Assembly: GCF_008065375.1 (NCBI RefSeq)
Contig: NZ_VJYI01000007.1
Coordinates: forward strand, 1-64,000
DNA length: 64,000 nt
Reading direction: 5' to 3'
From: Nonomuraea sp. SYSU D8015
Lineage (GTDB): Bacteria > Actinomycetota > Actinomycetes > Streptosporangiales > Streptosporangiaceae
The notes beneath the pieces are model-generated. The model had not been told where the DNA came from and searched no databases. It saw only the letters and a program-made list of their open reading frames with translations. The translations under genes were made by a program, and so were the position numbers. This document shows, piece after piece, positions 51,174-59,329 of this stretch (position 1 is its first letter; the number at the start of each line of letters is the position of its first letter).

Positions 51174-51611
51174 CTAAGGCACGTGCCAGCGGCAGATCTT
51201 CTTGGTGGAGACGGTGGCGCCGATGCGCTGGTAGAAGCGCTGGGCGGCGACGTTGGCCTCGGCGACCTCCCAGCGGATCACCCGGCCCTTGGCCGCCTCG
51301 GAGACCGCGCGCATCAGCCGCTCGCCGACTCCCGCGCCGCGTTCGCCGGAGCACACGTACAGGTCGTCCAGAGCGAGATAGTCCTGGCCGGTCCACAGGC
51401 TGACCCGCTCGACCCAGGACACGTACCCGATCGGCGCTCCGTCCCGTTCGGCGATCAGGTAACCGATGTCGGGGCGGGCGAGCAGCTCTTCGAGCCGGCC
51501 GGCGCTCACCGTCACCTCCGCGGCCTGGCTCTGGTAGTCGGCCAGCTCGCGCATCAGCGCGCGCAGGGTGGACGCGTCGTCGGCCGTCGCGCGGCGGATG
51601 GCCGTCGTCAT
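51174..51611 (-). CDS. GNAT family N-acetyltransferase
   Basis: A 145-aa acetyltransferase. It has IRRATADDASTLRALMRELA, YLALDDLYVCSGERGAGVGE with the acetyl-CoA loop RGAGVG, and VAEANVAAQRFYQRIGA near the end. It acetylates a small amine or a drug with acetyl-CoA; the substrate is unknown. GAGAGGAAG precedes ATG 51611. It is the last gene of the exporter operon, which suggests a shared resistance role. Confidence 0.85.
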   Translation of the reverse strand: MTTAIRRATADDASTLRALMRELADYQSQAAEVTVSAGRLEELLARPDIGYLIAERDGAPIGYVSWVERVSLWTGQDYLALDDLYVCSGERGAGVGERLMRAVSEAAKGRVIRWEVAEANVAAQRFYQRIGATVSTKKICRWHVP

Positions 51612-51649
51612 GGCGGATCTTCCTCTCCCGGTCGTGACGTTCGGTGCGG

Positions 51650-53212
51650 TCATGAGGCGGACTGCGCGCTTTCTGGCGCCGGCCGTCCGGTCGGAGGGAC
51701 GTGCCGGAGCCTGGCCACCGCCAGGATCGCGGCCGCGGCGGCGATCACCGCGGCGGTGATCGCGGCGACGTTCAGCCCGCTGGTGAAGGCCTCGCGGGCG
51801 GACGTGAGCAGCGCGGAGCCCAGGTCGGCCGGCAACCCCTGCGCGGCCGACACGGCGCGACCGAGGCTGTCGCGGCCGGCCGCGGCGGCCTCGGGCGGCA
51901 GGCCGGACGGTAGCGTCCCACCGGCCTGGGCGCGGTAGACGGCGACGCCGATGCTGCCGATGATCGCGATGCCGAGCGAGATGCCCAGGTCGCTGCAGGT
52001 CGTGGCGAGCCCGGAGGCCGCACCGGCCTTCTCCGGCGGTGCGGAGCCGACGACCAGGTCGGTGGTCAGCGCCATGGACGGGGCCACGGCTGGATAGAGC
52101 ACCAGGAAGCCGGCGACCAGCAGTGGCAGTCCACCGGTGCTGCCGACCTGGGTGAGCATCAGATAGCCGATCACCTGGACGGCGAGCCCGATCGCGATCA
52201 GAACGCCTGGGCGGATGCGGCGTACCAGGACCGGCGAGAACGTCGAGACGACCACCAGCAGGGCCGCCGCCGGCAGGACCCACAGCCCTGCCTGCAGCGG
52301 CGAGAGCCCTTCCACCAGTTGCAGGTGCTGGGTGAACAGCAGGTAGACGCCGCCGAGCGCGATCGCGGCGAGCAGGAAGACGCCCAGCGCGCCGCTGATG
52401 GTCCGGTTGGCGAACAGCCGCACGTCCAGCAGCGGCTCGGCCAGGCGCAGCTGGCGGAGGGCGAACCACGCCCCGAACGCCAGCCCGATCGCGATGCTCA
52501 CCAGCGCCATCGCGAGCCCGCCCTCCTTGGCCAGCTCTTTGACGCCGTAGACGATGGGCAGCAGGGTCGCCAGTGACAGCAGCACGCTGAACAGGTCCAG
52601 CCGCCCCGCCGCCGGGTTGCGGTTGTCGGGCAGCAGCAGCGGCGCGCCGATCAGCACCACCACCATGACCGGCACCGCGACCAGGAAGGCCGCCCGCCAG
52701 GAGAACGCCTCCAGCAGCGCGCCGCCGATCAGCGGGCCGACGGCGGTCCCGACGGAGATGCCGCCTGCCCAGACGCCGACGGCGACGCCGCGCTGCCGCG
52801 GGTCGGTGAACGTGGCGAAGATCAGGCCGAGCGTGGCGGGCATCTGGGTGGCCGCCGCGACGCCGAGGACGGCGCGCCAGAGGATCATGAGGCCGGGGTC
52901 GGAGGTGGTGGCGGCGACGACCGAGACGACGGCGAAGACGGCCGCGCCCGCCATCAGCAGCCGGCGGTGGCCGATCCGGTCGCCCAACGTGCCCATGGTG
53001 ACCAGGAGCCCGGCCATGAGGAAGCCGTAGATGTCGATGATCCACAAGGTTTGGGTGCTGGTCGGTTGCAGGTCCGCGGCCAGCTGCGGGATGGCCAGGA
53101 ACAAGATCGTGAGCATCATGAACAGCAACATCGCGGGCAGCGCCAGCACGGCCAGGCTGAGCCAGAGCCTGGGGCCGGCGCGCCGGCCGGGGTCGGTCGA
53201 CACGGATGCCAT
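51650..53212 (-). CDS. MFS transporter, DHA2 family (14 helices)
   Basis: A 520-aa proton-drug antiporter. Marks: LAIPQLAADLQPTSTQTLWI, DIYGFLMAGLLVTMGTLGDR, IGHRRLLMAGA, VAVGVWAGGISVGTAVGPLI (motif C). The group includes QacA/SmvA-type exporters of cationic drugs. ATG 53212 is the family start; a 727-codon open frame covering this region in another phase is an artefact. It sits between a small membrane protein and a GNAT gene on the same strand. Confidence 0.87.
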   Translation of the reverse strand: MASVSTDPGRRAGPRLWLSLAVLALPAMLLFMMLTILFLAIPQLAADLQPTSTQTLWIIDIYGFLMAGLLVTMGTLGDRIGHRRLLMAGAAVFAVVSVVAATTSDPGLMILWRAVLGVAAATQMPATLGLIFATFTDPRQRGVAVGVWAGGISVGTAVGPLIGGALLEAFSWRAAFLVAVPVMVVVLIGAPLLLPDNRNPAAGRLDLFSVLLSLATLLPIVYGVKELAKEGGLAMALVSIAIGLAFGAWFALRQLRLAEPLLDVRLFANRTISGALGVFLLAAIALGGVYLLFTQHLQLVEGLSPLQAGLWVLPAAALLVVVSTFSPVLVRRIRPGVLIAIGLAVQVIGYLMLTQVGSTGGLPLLVAGFLVLYPAVAPSMALTTDLVVGSAPPEKAGAASGLATTCSDLGISLGIAIIGSIGVAVYRAQAGGTLPSGLPPEAAAAGRDSLGRAVSAAQGLPADLGSALLTSAREAFTSGLNVAAITAAVIAAAAAILAVARLRHVPPTGRPAPESAQSAS

Positions 53213-53304
53213 GGGGAGGTCCCTTCGTTCGCTGCGGTTGGCGGGCCTCCGGCGCGGATCGCCGGACGGGCCGGACGCCGTGGAGTTTCGAGGCGTCGAG
53301 CGGT

Positions 53305-53763
53305 TCATGACTCCGGCCGCACCACGGACCCTCTCCTGACCCAGTTCGCTCGGACACGGAACCGGAGCGGGTGGGCGTACTCCTCGTGCCGCCGCACCAT
53401 GACCAGCGCCATGAGCACGAACATCAGCCCGTGTCCGATCGACGACACCAGATCGCCCGGTAACACGCCGAACCAGAACGGGACGAGCAGGACGAGGAAG
53501 GGCGCCACCATCGCCAGGCTCATCTCGGCGATGCCGGCCCAGCTGTGACGGCGGAGCCGAAGCCAGACGGCCACGCCGATGGACATCTCAGCGGCCATGA
53601 CCAGCATGGCGACGTCGAACCGGGTGACCTTGGGCAAGCCCAGGCCCCACACCAGAGTGATCAGCAGCACGCCGAGGCTCATCGCGATGACCAGCTCGAC
53701 GTACCGCCAGACGAACCGGCCGGCCAGGCGCGCCCTGCTGGTACGCGGCTCGTGAACGGTCAT
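53305..53763 (-). CDS. four-helix membrane protein, unrecognised
   Basis: A 152-aa integral membrane protein (helices near YVELVIAMSLGVLLITLVWG, FDVAMLVMAAEMSIGVAVWL, LAMVAPFLVLLVPFWFGVLP, HGLMFVLMALVMVRRHEEYA). The ATG overlaps the stop of the 55-aa gene (ATGA). It precedes the DHA2 exporter by 92 bases, probably in one operon. Function is unknown. Confidence 0.75.
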   Translation of the reverse strand: MTVHEPRTSRARLAGRFVWRYVELVIAMSLGVLLITLVWGLGLPKVTRFDVAMLVMAAEMSIGVAVWLRLRRHSWAGIAEMSLAMVAPFLVLLVPFWFGVLPGDLVSSIGHGLMFVLMALVMVRRHEEYAHPLRFRVRANWVRRGSVVRPES

Positions 53764-53927
53764 TGCCGAACTCCTGACGTGAAGGATGTGATGGTGCTTT
53801 CAGCGGGGAGGGTCGTGGGCGCGCGGGTCGACCGATGCCAGTTCAGCCTGCTCGCCGGAGGCCGACAAGCGACCGCCGGCCGGTTGTCCGTAGAGTTGGG
53901 CTGCTTGTCCGTTGTGGTGTGGCTCAT
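53760..53927 (-). CDS. small protein of 55 aa, translationally coupled
   Basis: ATG 53927 has GGAGG six bases upstream. The frame encodes a polar, Thr/Pro/Arg-rich peptide (MSHTTTDKQPNSTDNRPAVA..., ending TSFTSGVRQ) with one cysteine and stops overlapping the next ATG. It lacks a signal or helix. The good ribosome site and the overlap argue that it is translated and drives translation of the membrane protein; whether the peptide itself has a role is unknown. Confidence 0.6.
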   Translation of the reverse strand: MSHTTTDKQPNSTDNRPAVACRPPASRLNWHRSTRAPTTLPAESTITSFTSGVRQ

Positions 53928-54035
53928 GACGACCTCCAGGGACGGAGCGGGTCTGCTGCCGAGTGTGATCTGATGGGCGCGGACGCAACCAGTGCGTGCA
54001 GCACGAGGTCGATGTGGGATTCGCACCGCACGGGA

Positions 54036-54050
54036 CGTGCACTCTGCACG
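54036..54050. promoter_or_regulatory. TGCA-N3-TGCA inverted repeat 1
   Basis: CGTGCA-CTC-TGCACG, perfect 6-bp arms, 118 bases upstream of the first response-regulator gene and 109 bases upstream of the divergent exporter operon. It shares the TGCA-N3-TGCA core with the repeat at 54810. Confidence 0.5.
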
Positions 54051-54167
54051 GCCGTGGCGGAGGTTCGAGCCGATGCCGTCCTGGTGTCCTGGTGTTACGT
54101 CGAGCGCTGTCCGGCGGCTCCTGGTCGGACAGGCTCCGGGTCGCTGTCGTCGCTCCGGGAGGAACGG

Positions 54168-54773
54168 ATGGTCCGGATTCTGATCGCCGAGGACATGCGC
54201 ATCCTGCGCGAAACGCTCGCCGCCCTGCTCGAGCTGGAGGACGACCTCGAGATCGTCGCCGAGCTGGCTTCGGGCGACCAGATCGTGCCCGCGGCGCTCC
54301 AGCACCGCCCCGACGTGGCTGTGATCGACATCGATCTGCCCGGCACCGACGGGCTCACCGCCGCCGCGGAGTTGCACCGGCGACTGCCGGAGTGCCGGAC
54401 CCTGATCTTGACCGGCCTGGGCCGGCCGGGAACCCTGCGCCGGGCGCTGGCCGCGCACGTGTCCGGGTTCATCGTCAAGGACGCGCCGTCACAGGAGCTG
54501 GTCGACGCGGTCCGGCGAGTGGCCGCCGGAGATCGCGTGATCGACGCCAAGCTGGCGCTGGCCGCGCTGGAGACGGCAGGCAACCCGCTCTCGGCCCGCG
54601 AGGCCGAGGTGCTCAAGCGCCACGCGACCGGCGCCTCGGCGGCCGAGATCGCCGCTGAGATGCATCTGTCGTACGGAACCGTGCGAAATTACCTCGCCTC
54701 GGCGGTCACCAAGCTCGGCGCGCGCAACCGGGTCGACGCCGCACGCATCGCCGAAGAGGCCGGCTGGCTGTAG
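54168..54773 (+). CDS. response regulator, DesR-like (LuxR output)
   Basis: A 201-aa regulator. The receiver domain at 1-120 has the acidic pair in LIAEDMRILRETL, phospho-Asp in VAVIDIDLPGTDGLTAA and Lys in FIVKDAPSQELVDAV; the LuxR helix-turn-helix at about 140-195 reads LSAREAEVLKRHATGASAAE and LSYGTVRNYLASAVTKLGA. GGGAGGAACGG precedes ATG 54168. It is the likely partner of the DesK-type double kinase 3 kb upstream, although four opposite-strand genes lie between. Confidence 0.87.
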   Translation: MVRILIAEDMRILRETLAALLELEDDLEIVAELASGDQIVPAALQHRPDVAVIDIDLPGTDGLTAAAELHRRLPECRTLILTGLGRPGTLRRALAAHVSGFIVKDAPSQELVDAVRRVAAGDRVIDAKLALAALETAGNPLSAREAEVLKRHATGASAAEIAAEMHLSYGTVRNYLASAVTKLGARNRVDAARIAEEAGWL

Positions 54774-54809
54774 CCGCAGGTGCCGGCGCCCTGGAAGACA
54801 TCACCTGAT

Positions 54810-54830
54810 GGCCATGCAGTGTGCATGGCC
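54810..54830. promoter_or_regulatory. TGCA-N3-TGCA inverted repeat 2
   Basis: GGCCATGCA-GTG-TGCATGGCC, perfect 9-bp arms, between the two response-regulator genes and about 150 bases upstream of the second. Same core and spacing as the repeat at 54036, so both may be sites for the DesR-like regulator. Confidence 0.55.
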
Positions 54831-54981
54831 TCGGCGATGCTTTTTGCATGCCGGGGTCGTGTCGGCCGCACTGGCAGAGGATCCTCCCGTGGGCCAAGAC
54901 TGAAGCATGGGCAACACGAGGGCGCGCGGCGACCTGGACGGCGGACCGGCTGAGCGCGACGGCGCACCACGCGAGGAGCCG

Positions 54982-55428
54982 GTGACGAGAGTCCTGGTCG
55001 CCGAGGACGTGGACGACGTGCGTGACACGCTGGTCGCTCTGCTCGGGCTGGAGGACGATCTCGATGTCGTCGCCGAGCTGGCATCCGGCGACCAGATCGT
55101 GCCGGCCGCGCTCCGTCACCGTCCCGACGTGGCGGTGATCGACATCGACCTGCCCCACGTGGACGGGCTGACCGCCGCGGCCGAGCTGCGCCGCCGACTG
55201 CCCGCGTGCCGCACCCTGATTCTGACCGGCCTCGCCAGACCGGGAAACCTCGACGACGCGGTGGCCGCCGGTGCGTCGGCGTTCCTGACCAAGGACGGCC
55301 CCGCGGACGGGCTCATCGACGCCGTCCGCAGGGTCGCACGCGGCGAGCAGCTCATCGGCCCCCCGCATCCCGAGCCCGAGCAGCCGCGGCCGGACGGGCG
55401 GGGCGGGCGCGGTCAGGACGGGCCGTAG
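54982..55428 (+). CDS. stand-alone receiver domain, paralogue of the DesR-like regulator without output domain
   Basis: A 148-aa protein whose first 120 residues closely repeat the preceding receiver (DDLDVVAELASGDQIVPAAL and VAVIDIDLPHVDGLTAAAEL are nearly identical), with phospho-Asp and Lys (FLTKDGPADGLIDAV) kept. After GEQLIGPPHPE it ends in a Pro/Gly/Arg-rich tail where the helix-turn-helix should be and overlaps the end of the convergent TetR gene. GAGGAG supports the GTG at 54982; an ATG at 54907 lacks a site. It may compete for kinase phosphate or be a truncated duplicate. Confidence 0.75.
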   Translation: MTRVLVAEDVDDVRDTLVALLGLEDDLDVVAELASGDQIVPAALRHRPDVAVIDIDLPHVDGLTAAAELRRRLPACRTLILTGLARPGNLDDAVAAGASAFLTKDGPADGLIDAVRRVARGEQLIGPPHPEPEQPRPDGRGGRGQDGP

Positions 55429-56093
55429 ATCGCCAGGAAGGCCTCTGCCGCCCGGTCTGCGAGGTAGGAGAGCTCCTCCGCCTCCGGCCGTGCCGCGGTG
55501 CCGGCGAACATCGCCTGGTTCAACGGCTTGTACATGACCAGCCCGGCGAAGTGGTAGGCGGCCAGAGTGGGGTCGGGCAGGTCGCGCAGCAGGCCGCGGT
55601 CGGCCATCCGCGCCAGCGCCTCGCCCAGCAGCACCAGCGACCGATGGAAGGCGCCCTTGAACCAGGCCCCGGAAATGTCGGGGAATCGGTCGGCCTCGGC
55701 GAGCACCAGGCGGCGTAGCTGGAGGAACTCGGGCTCGGTGAAGCTGTCGAGATACTGCTGCGCGAGAGCGCGCATGGCCTTCTGAGCGTCGGTGGCCTCG
55801 TCGAGGATGGTGGCGTAGGCCCGCATCAGCCCGTCCACCCCGCGCGTGTTGGTGCCGAGGATGATCTCGGCGAAGAGGTGCTCCTTGTCCTGGAACTGCT
55901 TGTAGACGGTCTGTTTGGAGACCGCGGCCCGGGCTGCCACCTCGTCCATGCTGGCGCCCAGGTAGCCGTGTCGCAGGAACACCTCGGTGGCCGCCTCGAG
56001 GATCGCCCGCCGTTTCCGTGCGGTGCGGCCTTCTGTCGCGTCGCTGTCGAACGCGCCGGGCCGGGGCCCGGCGGTGTCCACGTGTCGATCCAC
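55413..56093 (-). CDS. TetR family regulator
   Basis: A 226-aa repressor: KRRAILEAATEVFLRHGYLG, ASMDEVAARAAVSKQTVYKQ, FQDKEHLFAEII, then an AcrR/TetR_C_14-like ligand domain (FLQLRRLVLAEADRFPDISG, HFAGLVMYKPLNQAMFAG). The GTG at 56093 has GGAGGAA upstream. Its 3' end overlaps the receiver gene by 16 bases on the opposite strand. It probably represses itself and the divergent hydrolase via the dyad at 56123. Confidence 0.86.
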   Translation of the reverse strand: MDRHVDTAGPRPGAFDSDATEGRTARKRRAILEAATEVFLRHGYLGASMDEVAARAAVSKQTVYKQFQDKEHLFAEIILGTNTRGVDGLMRAYATILDEATDAQKAMRALAQQYLDSFTEPEFLQLRRLVLAEADRFPDISGAWFKGAFHRSLVLLGEALARMADRGLLRDLPDPTLAAYHFAGLVMYKPLNQAMFAGTAARPEAEELSYLADRAAEAFLAIYGPS

Positions 56094-56122
56094 GATTCCT
56101 CCTCGATCTCAGGCGAAATCAT

Positions 56123-56164
56123 ACTAGACAGTTCCGTACTGCTGTGAGTACTGTGCCGTCTAGT
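56123..56164. promoter_or_regulatory. TetR operator region
   Basis: Outer inverted repeat ACTAGAC / GTCTAGT, 42 bases end to end, with inner arms GTACT / AGTAC. Thirteen of 18 positions per half are symmetric. It lies in the 102-base gap between the TetR and hydrolase genes and could hold two adjacent sites. Confidence 0.65.
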
Positions 56165-56195
56165 TCCCAACAAGCGCGAGACGAGAGGCACGACC

Positions 56196-57008
56196 ATGGG
56201 CACTGTCCGGTCCGAAGACGGCACCACGATCGCCTACGACGTGTGGGGTGACGGGGAACCGCTGATCATCATCGACGGCGCCACTGCTCACCGCGCCGTC
56301 AACCCGCTCAACGCCGAGGTGGCGAAGCTGCTCGCCGACGACTTCCGGGTCTACGCCTACGACCGCCGGGGGCGCGGGGACAGCACGGACACCAAGCCGT
56401 ACGCGGTGGAGCGTGAGATCGAGGACGTGGCCGCGCTGATCGCCGACGCCGGCGCGCCGGCCACGGTGTTCGCCTACTCCTCCGGCGCGATCCTGGCTCT
56501 CGACGTCGCGGCGGCCGGTCTGCCGATCAACCGGTTGGCGCTGTTCGAGCCCCCGTTCGTCGTCGACGACAGCCGCCCGCCGCTGCCGGCCGACTACGTC
56601 GAGCGGCTCGACGCGGCCGTCGCCGCCGGTCGCCCGGGCGACGCGGTGGAGCTGTTCATGAGCGCCGCGGTCGGCCTTCCTTCCGAGGTCATCGAGGGGA
56701 TACGGCAGAGCCCGATGTGGGGCCCCGTGGAAGCGGTGGCGCACACCATCGCCTACGACGGCCGGATCGTGGGCACCACCATGTCGGGCGCGCCCCTGCC
56801 CCGCGATCGCTGGGCCGCGATCGACGTACCCGTCCTGGTCATGCACGGCGACGGCACCTGGCCGTTCCTGATCACCGCGGCTCAGGCGCTGGCCGACCTC
56901 CTGCCCACGGCGACCCTGTGGCCGGTGCCGGGCGAGCAGCACAGCGTCGCCTCCGACGTGCTCGCGCCCGTGCTGCGGGAGTTCGCCCAGGTCCGCGCCG
57001 GTAGCTGA
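56196..57008 (+). CDS. alpha/beta hydrolase
   Basis: A 270-aa hydrolase. It starts TVRSEDGTTIAYDVWGDGEP, has the nucleophile elbow AYSSGA (the first Gly of GxSxG is Ala, as in several members of this group), the acid in VLVMHGDGTWPFLI and the His in PVPGEQHSVASDVL. The substrate is unknown. It is first in a unit with a DHFR-family remnant 11 bases downstream and is probably controlled by the divergent TetR repressor. Confidence 0.85.
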   Translation: MGTVRSEDGTTIAYDVWGDGEPLIIIDGATAHRAVNPLNAEVAKLLADDFRVYAYDRRGRGDSTDTKPYAVEREIEDVAALIADAGAPATVFAYSSGAILALDVAAAGLPINRLALFEPPFVVDDSRPPLPADYVERLDAAVAAGRPGDAVELFMSAAVGLPSEVIEGIRQSPMWGPVEAVAHTIAYDGRIVGTTMSGAPLPRDRWAAIDVPVLVMHGDGTWPFLITAAQALADLLPTATLWPVPGEQHSVASDVLAPVLREFAQVRAGS

Positions 57009-57019
57009 GGAGACCGGAG

Positions 57020-57434
57020 ATGAGGAGGATCGTCGTCACAGAGTTCATCTCGCTCGTTCGCCGGCGCCTGGCCCCACTACCAGGGGCCCTTGGCCGACAA
57101 GTACAACAGCATGCCCAAGTACGTGGTCTCCAGGACTCTCACCGACCCGGAGTGGAACAACACCCGTGTGATCGCGGGGGAGGTGACCGCGCTGAAGCAG
57201 GAGGTGGACGGCGACCTCCAGGTGCCCGGCAGCATCCGGCTCGTGCAGGAGCTGATCGCGCACGGCCTCGTCGACGAGATCCGCCTGATGACGTTCCCGG
57301 TCATCCTCGGCACAGGCAGGCGACTGTTCGGTGAGACTCCGGACAAGACGACGTGGAAGCTGGCCGACTCCAAGGCGGTCGGCGAGGGCATCCCGATCAC
57401 TATCTTTCGGCGGGCTCATACGGCACAGCCCTAA
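57020..57434 (+). pseudogene. dihydrofolate reductase family protein with internal deletion
   Basis: ATG 57020 starts RRIVVTEFISL, the family N-terminus, then leaves frame. Another frame picks up FAGAWPHYQGPLADKYNSMP, KYVVSRTLTDPEWNNTRVIA, LVDEIRLMTFPVILGTGRRL and runs to 57434. About 60-70 codons between ISLDG and the FAGAWP region are deleted at one point (about 57055). The C-terminal part could be translated from an internal ATG but lacks the cofactor loop. Confidence 0.75.
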
Positions 57435-57609
57435 TGGGGTGAAGCTCGCGAAGACGTCTTCATCTCCGTGGTATTTCGCCCTCAAGAGAGTGGGCTCCGC
57501 GAGTTCGAGCGGAAATGCTTTCTGGCGGATTTCCTGTGGCGCGGTGAACCGGGTACGGCGGAGGCAGGTCGCTCTGCCGCACCCGGTGCGCGAATTCCGC
57601 ATTCGATTA

Positions 57610-58074
57610 TTACCGCCGTGCCCAGAGGACCTTGCCGTCGGAGGTGCGGACGGTCAGGTTGCCGTCGTTCTGGACGTGTACGCCGGCGCCCTGGGTGCCG
57701 GTGTGCCAGAGGGGTTCGTTGTCGGCGGATCTGACGACGAGGTTGCCGTCGCGCTGCATGTGGGCGGCGGCGCCGGGGTTGCCGCCGGTGCCGGTGTGCC
57801 AGATGTGCTTTCCGTTGTCCAGCAGGACCAGGTTGCCGTCCAATTGCAGCCGCAACCTGTACCGGCCGTTGGCCGAATCGAGGTTCTGACCGGGCGCCAG
57901 CTTCTGGCCCGACCTCAACATCGCGCTCTGCACAGGGCCGGTCGCGCTCCTCGACGCCTCTGCCGCATGGGCCATGGCCGTGTTCCCGGCGACGAAGAAA
58001 GAGCCTGTGAGCATTGTGGTGGTGAGAGCGACTGTGCAGGCGCGTCGCATACCGTGCCGTGAAATTGACGACAT
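57610..58074 (-). CDS. secreted B-lectin (bulb-type mannose-binding) protein
   Basis: A 154-aa exported lectin. The signal peptide spans about 1-38 (RRACTVALTTTMLTGSFFVA then AHA). The mature domain at about 50-154 has the three sugar-site repeats of the family: QLDGNLVLLD, QRDGNLVVRS and QNDGNLTVRT, each followed by a Trp-containing strand (IWHTGT, LWHTGT, VLWARR). TAAGGAA precedes ATG 58074. Likely binds mannose-type glycans outside the cell. It is monocistronic. Confidence 0.83.
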   Translation of the reverse strand: MSSISRHGMRRACTVALTTTMLTGSFFVAGNTAMAHAAEASRSATGPVQSAMLRSGQKLAPGQNLDSANGRYRLRLQLDGNLVLLDNGKHIWHTGTGGNPGAAAHMQRDGNLVVRSADNEPLWHTGTQGAGVHVQNDGNLTVRTSDGKVLWARR

Positions 58075-58246
58075 TTTCCTTACCGATTTCTCAGTGAATG
58101 TGAACCCGGCCGGGCCGGCGGTTTTTCTGCCTGCGGCCCGGCAATGGGCGGCAGCCTAGCGCCTGGTTCCGACTTCCCGGCCGAATGTCCGGTTAATGTC
58201 CGGCATTTGTCTCGCAGCCGCACAGCTTGAATTCGCGGACGGCCGG

Positions 58247-59266
58247 TCAGCGCGTCGGGCCGAGGCGGGACCAGCTCCGCTCGTCGGACCAACGTGAGGC
58301 CGGGTCGATGTAGGCGCGCAGCAACTCACCGAGCTCTGGATCACCACGGCCGCGGAGTTCGTCGGCCGCGAGCCGCCGCGCGACCCCGGCCAGCACATCG
58401 GCCACCTGGACCCGCGGATCCGTACGCGAGTCCACCTGCCTGAAACGGAGGCGGCGGCCCGGTGGCAGGAGTTGCCGCTCGAGGCGGCGGACGCGCCGCT
58501 CGGTCAGGGCGGACTGCTCGTCGTGCACGATCGACACGTCGATCCCCCCGCCCCCGCTCCAATGGAGAATGGTCCTGGCGAGGGCAGGGATCAAGGGTTC
58601 CAGGGCCGGTTGCAGGACGTGGTGCTCGAGGAGCCGGGCCCGCGCCGCGTAGGCGACCGATCTCTCCCGCCGGAGCTCGTCGAGAATCGCGCGCACGCGG
58701 CTGCCTCCGTCGAGTGCCGCGAGCGTGTCGACCAGATCGACGAACGCGTCCACGGGCTCACGCACGTTGCGGGGCTTCCACGTCCGCAGGACGGCATTGG
58801 ACGCTGCCAGGAAGGCTTGCCACCGATCATGGCCGAGCGCTTCGGGACCCTCCCGGATGAGCGTGGTCGCCAGTGCGGTGAGCCGCCGATCGGCGTCCAT
58901 GCCGGCGCTGGCCGCGTCCGCGGACTGCCCGAGGACGAGGTCGAGGAGTCTGCCGACGACGAAGTAGGCCTTCTCGGTGAGATGGACGAAGGCATTGCCG
59001 TAGAGGGGCCCGGCTGGGCCGAGCAGACTCTTCACCCCAGAGCGTCGATCCGCGCGGAGCACATGCGACGCTTTGTACTCCCGCCTCACGTGCCCGGCGC
59101 GACCGCTGAGCCCGCGCAGGCACTCCGTGGCCGCGTCGACGCTCAGCCGCACACTGGCGTACGCGATGACGTCCGAGCTCCCGGCCACGAGGTTGGCACC
59201 CTCCCAGCCCGACTCGTCGCAGGCGATCTCGCCGACCGGCGCGATGGTGGGATGTGCCGTCTGCAC
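58247..59266 (-). CDS. DUF3800-like protein
   Basis: A 339-aa protein. GEIACDESGWEGANLVAG with an early Asp-Glu pair and the late VDSRTDPRVQVADVLAGVAR with Asp residues give the pattern of DUF3800, a predicted RNase H-like metal-dependent fold. The middle is helical. Function is unknown. The only fitting start is a GTG at 59266 without a good ribosome site, so the N-terminus is uncertain. It follows the lyase gene by 63 bases on the same strand. Confidence 0.65.
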   Translation of the reverse strand: MQTAHPTIAPVGEIACDESGWEGANLVAGSSDVIAYASVRLSVDAATECLRGLSGRAGHVRREYKASHVLRADRRSGVKSLLGPAGPLYGNAFVHLTEKAYFVVGRLLDLVLGQSADAASAGMDADRRLTALATTLIREGPEALGHDRWQAFLAASNAVLRTWKPRNVREPVDAFVDLVDTLAALDGGSRVRAILDELRRERSVAYAARARLLEHHVLQPALEPLIPALARTILHWSGGGGIDVSIVHDEQSALTERRVRRLERQLLPPGRRLRFRQVDSRTDPRVQVADVLAGVARRLAADELRGRGDPELGELLRAYIDPASRWSDERSWSRLGPTR

Positions 59267-59329
59267 GATGGCATCATCATCCCTTGATCCCCGCTCCCGC
59301 CACCGGGTTTCGAGCGCGGCGGCGGCGGT

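Noticed and set aside
51174..53357. A 727-codon open frame on the minus strand spanning the GNAT and DHA2 genes
   Set aside because: Most of it is an Arg/Pro-rich wrong-phase reading of the DHA2 gene; only its last 145 residues are a real protein (GNAT).
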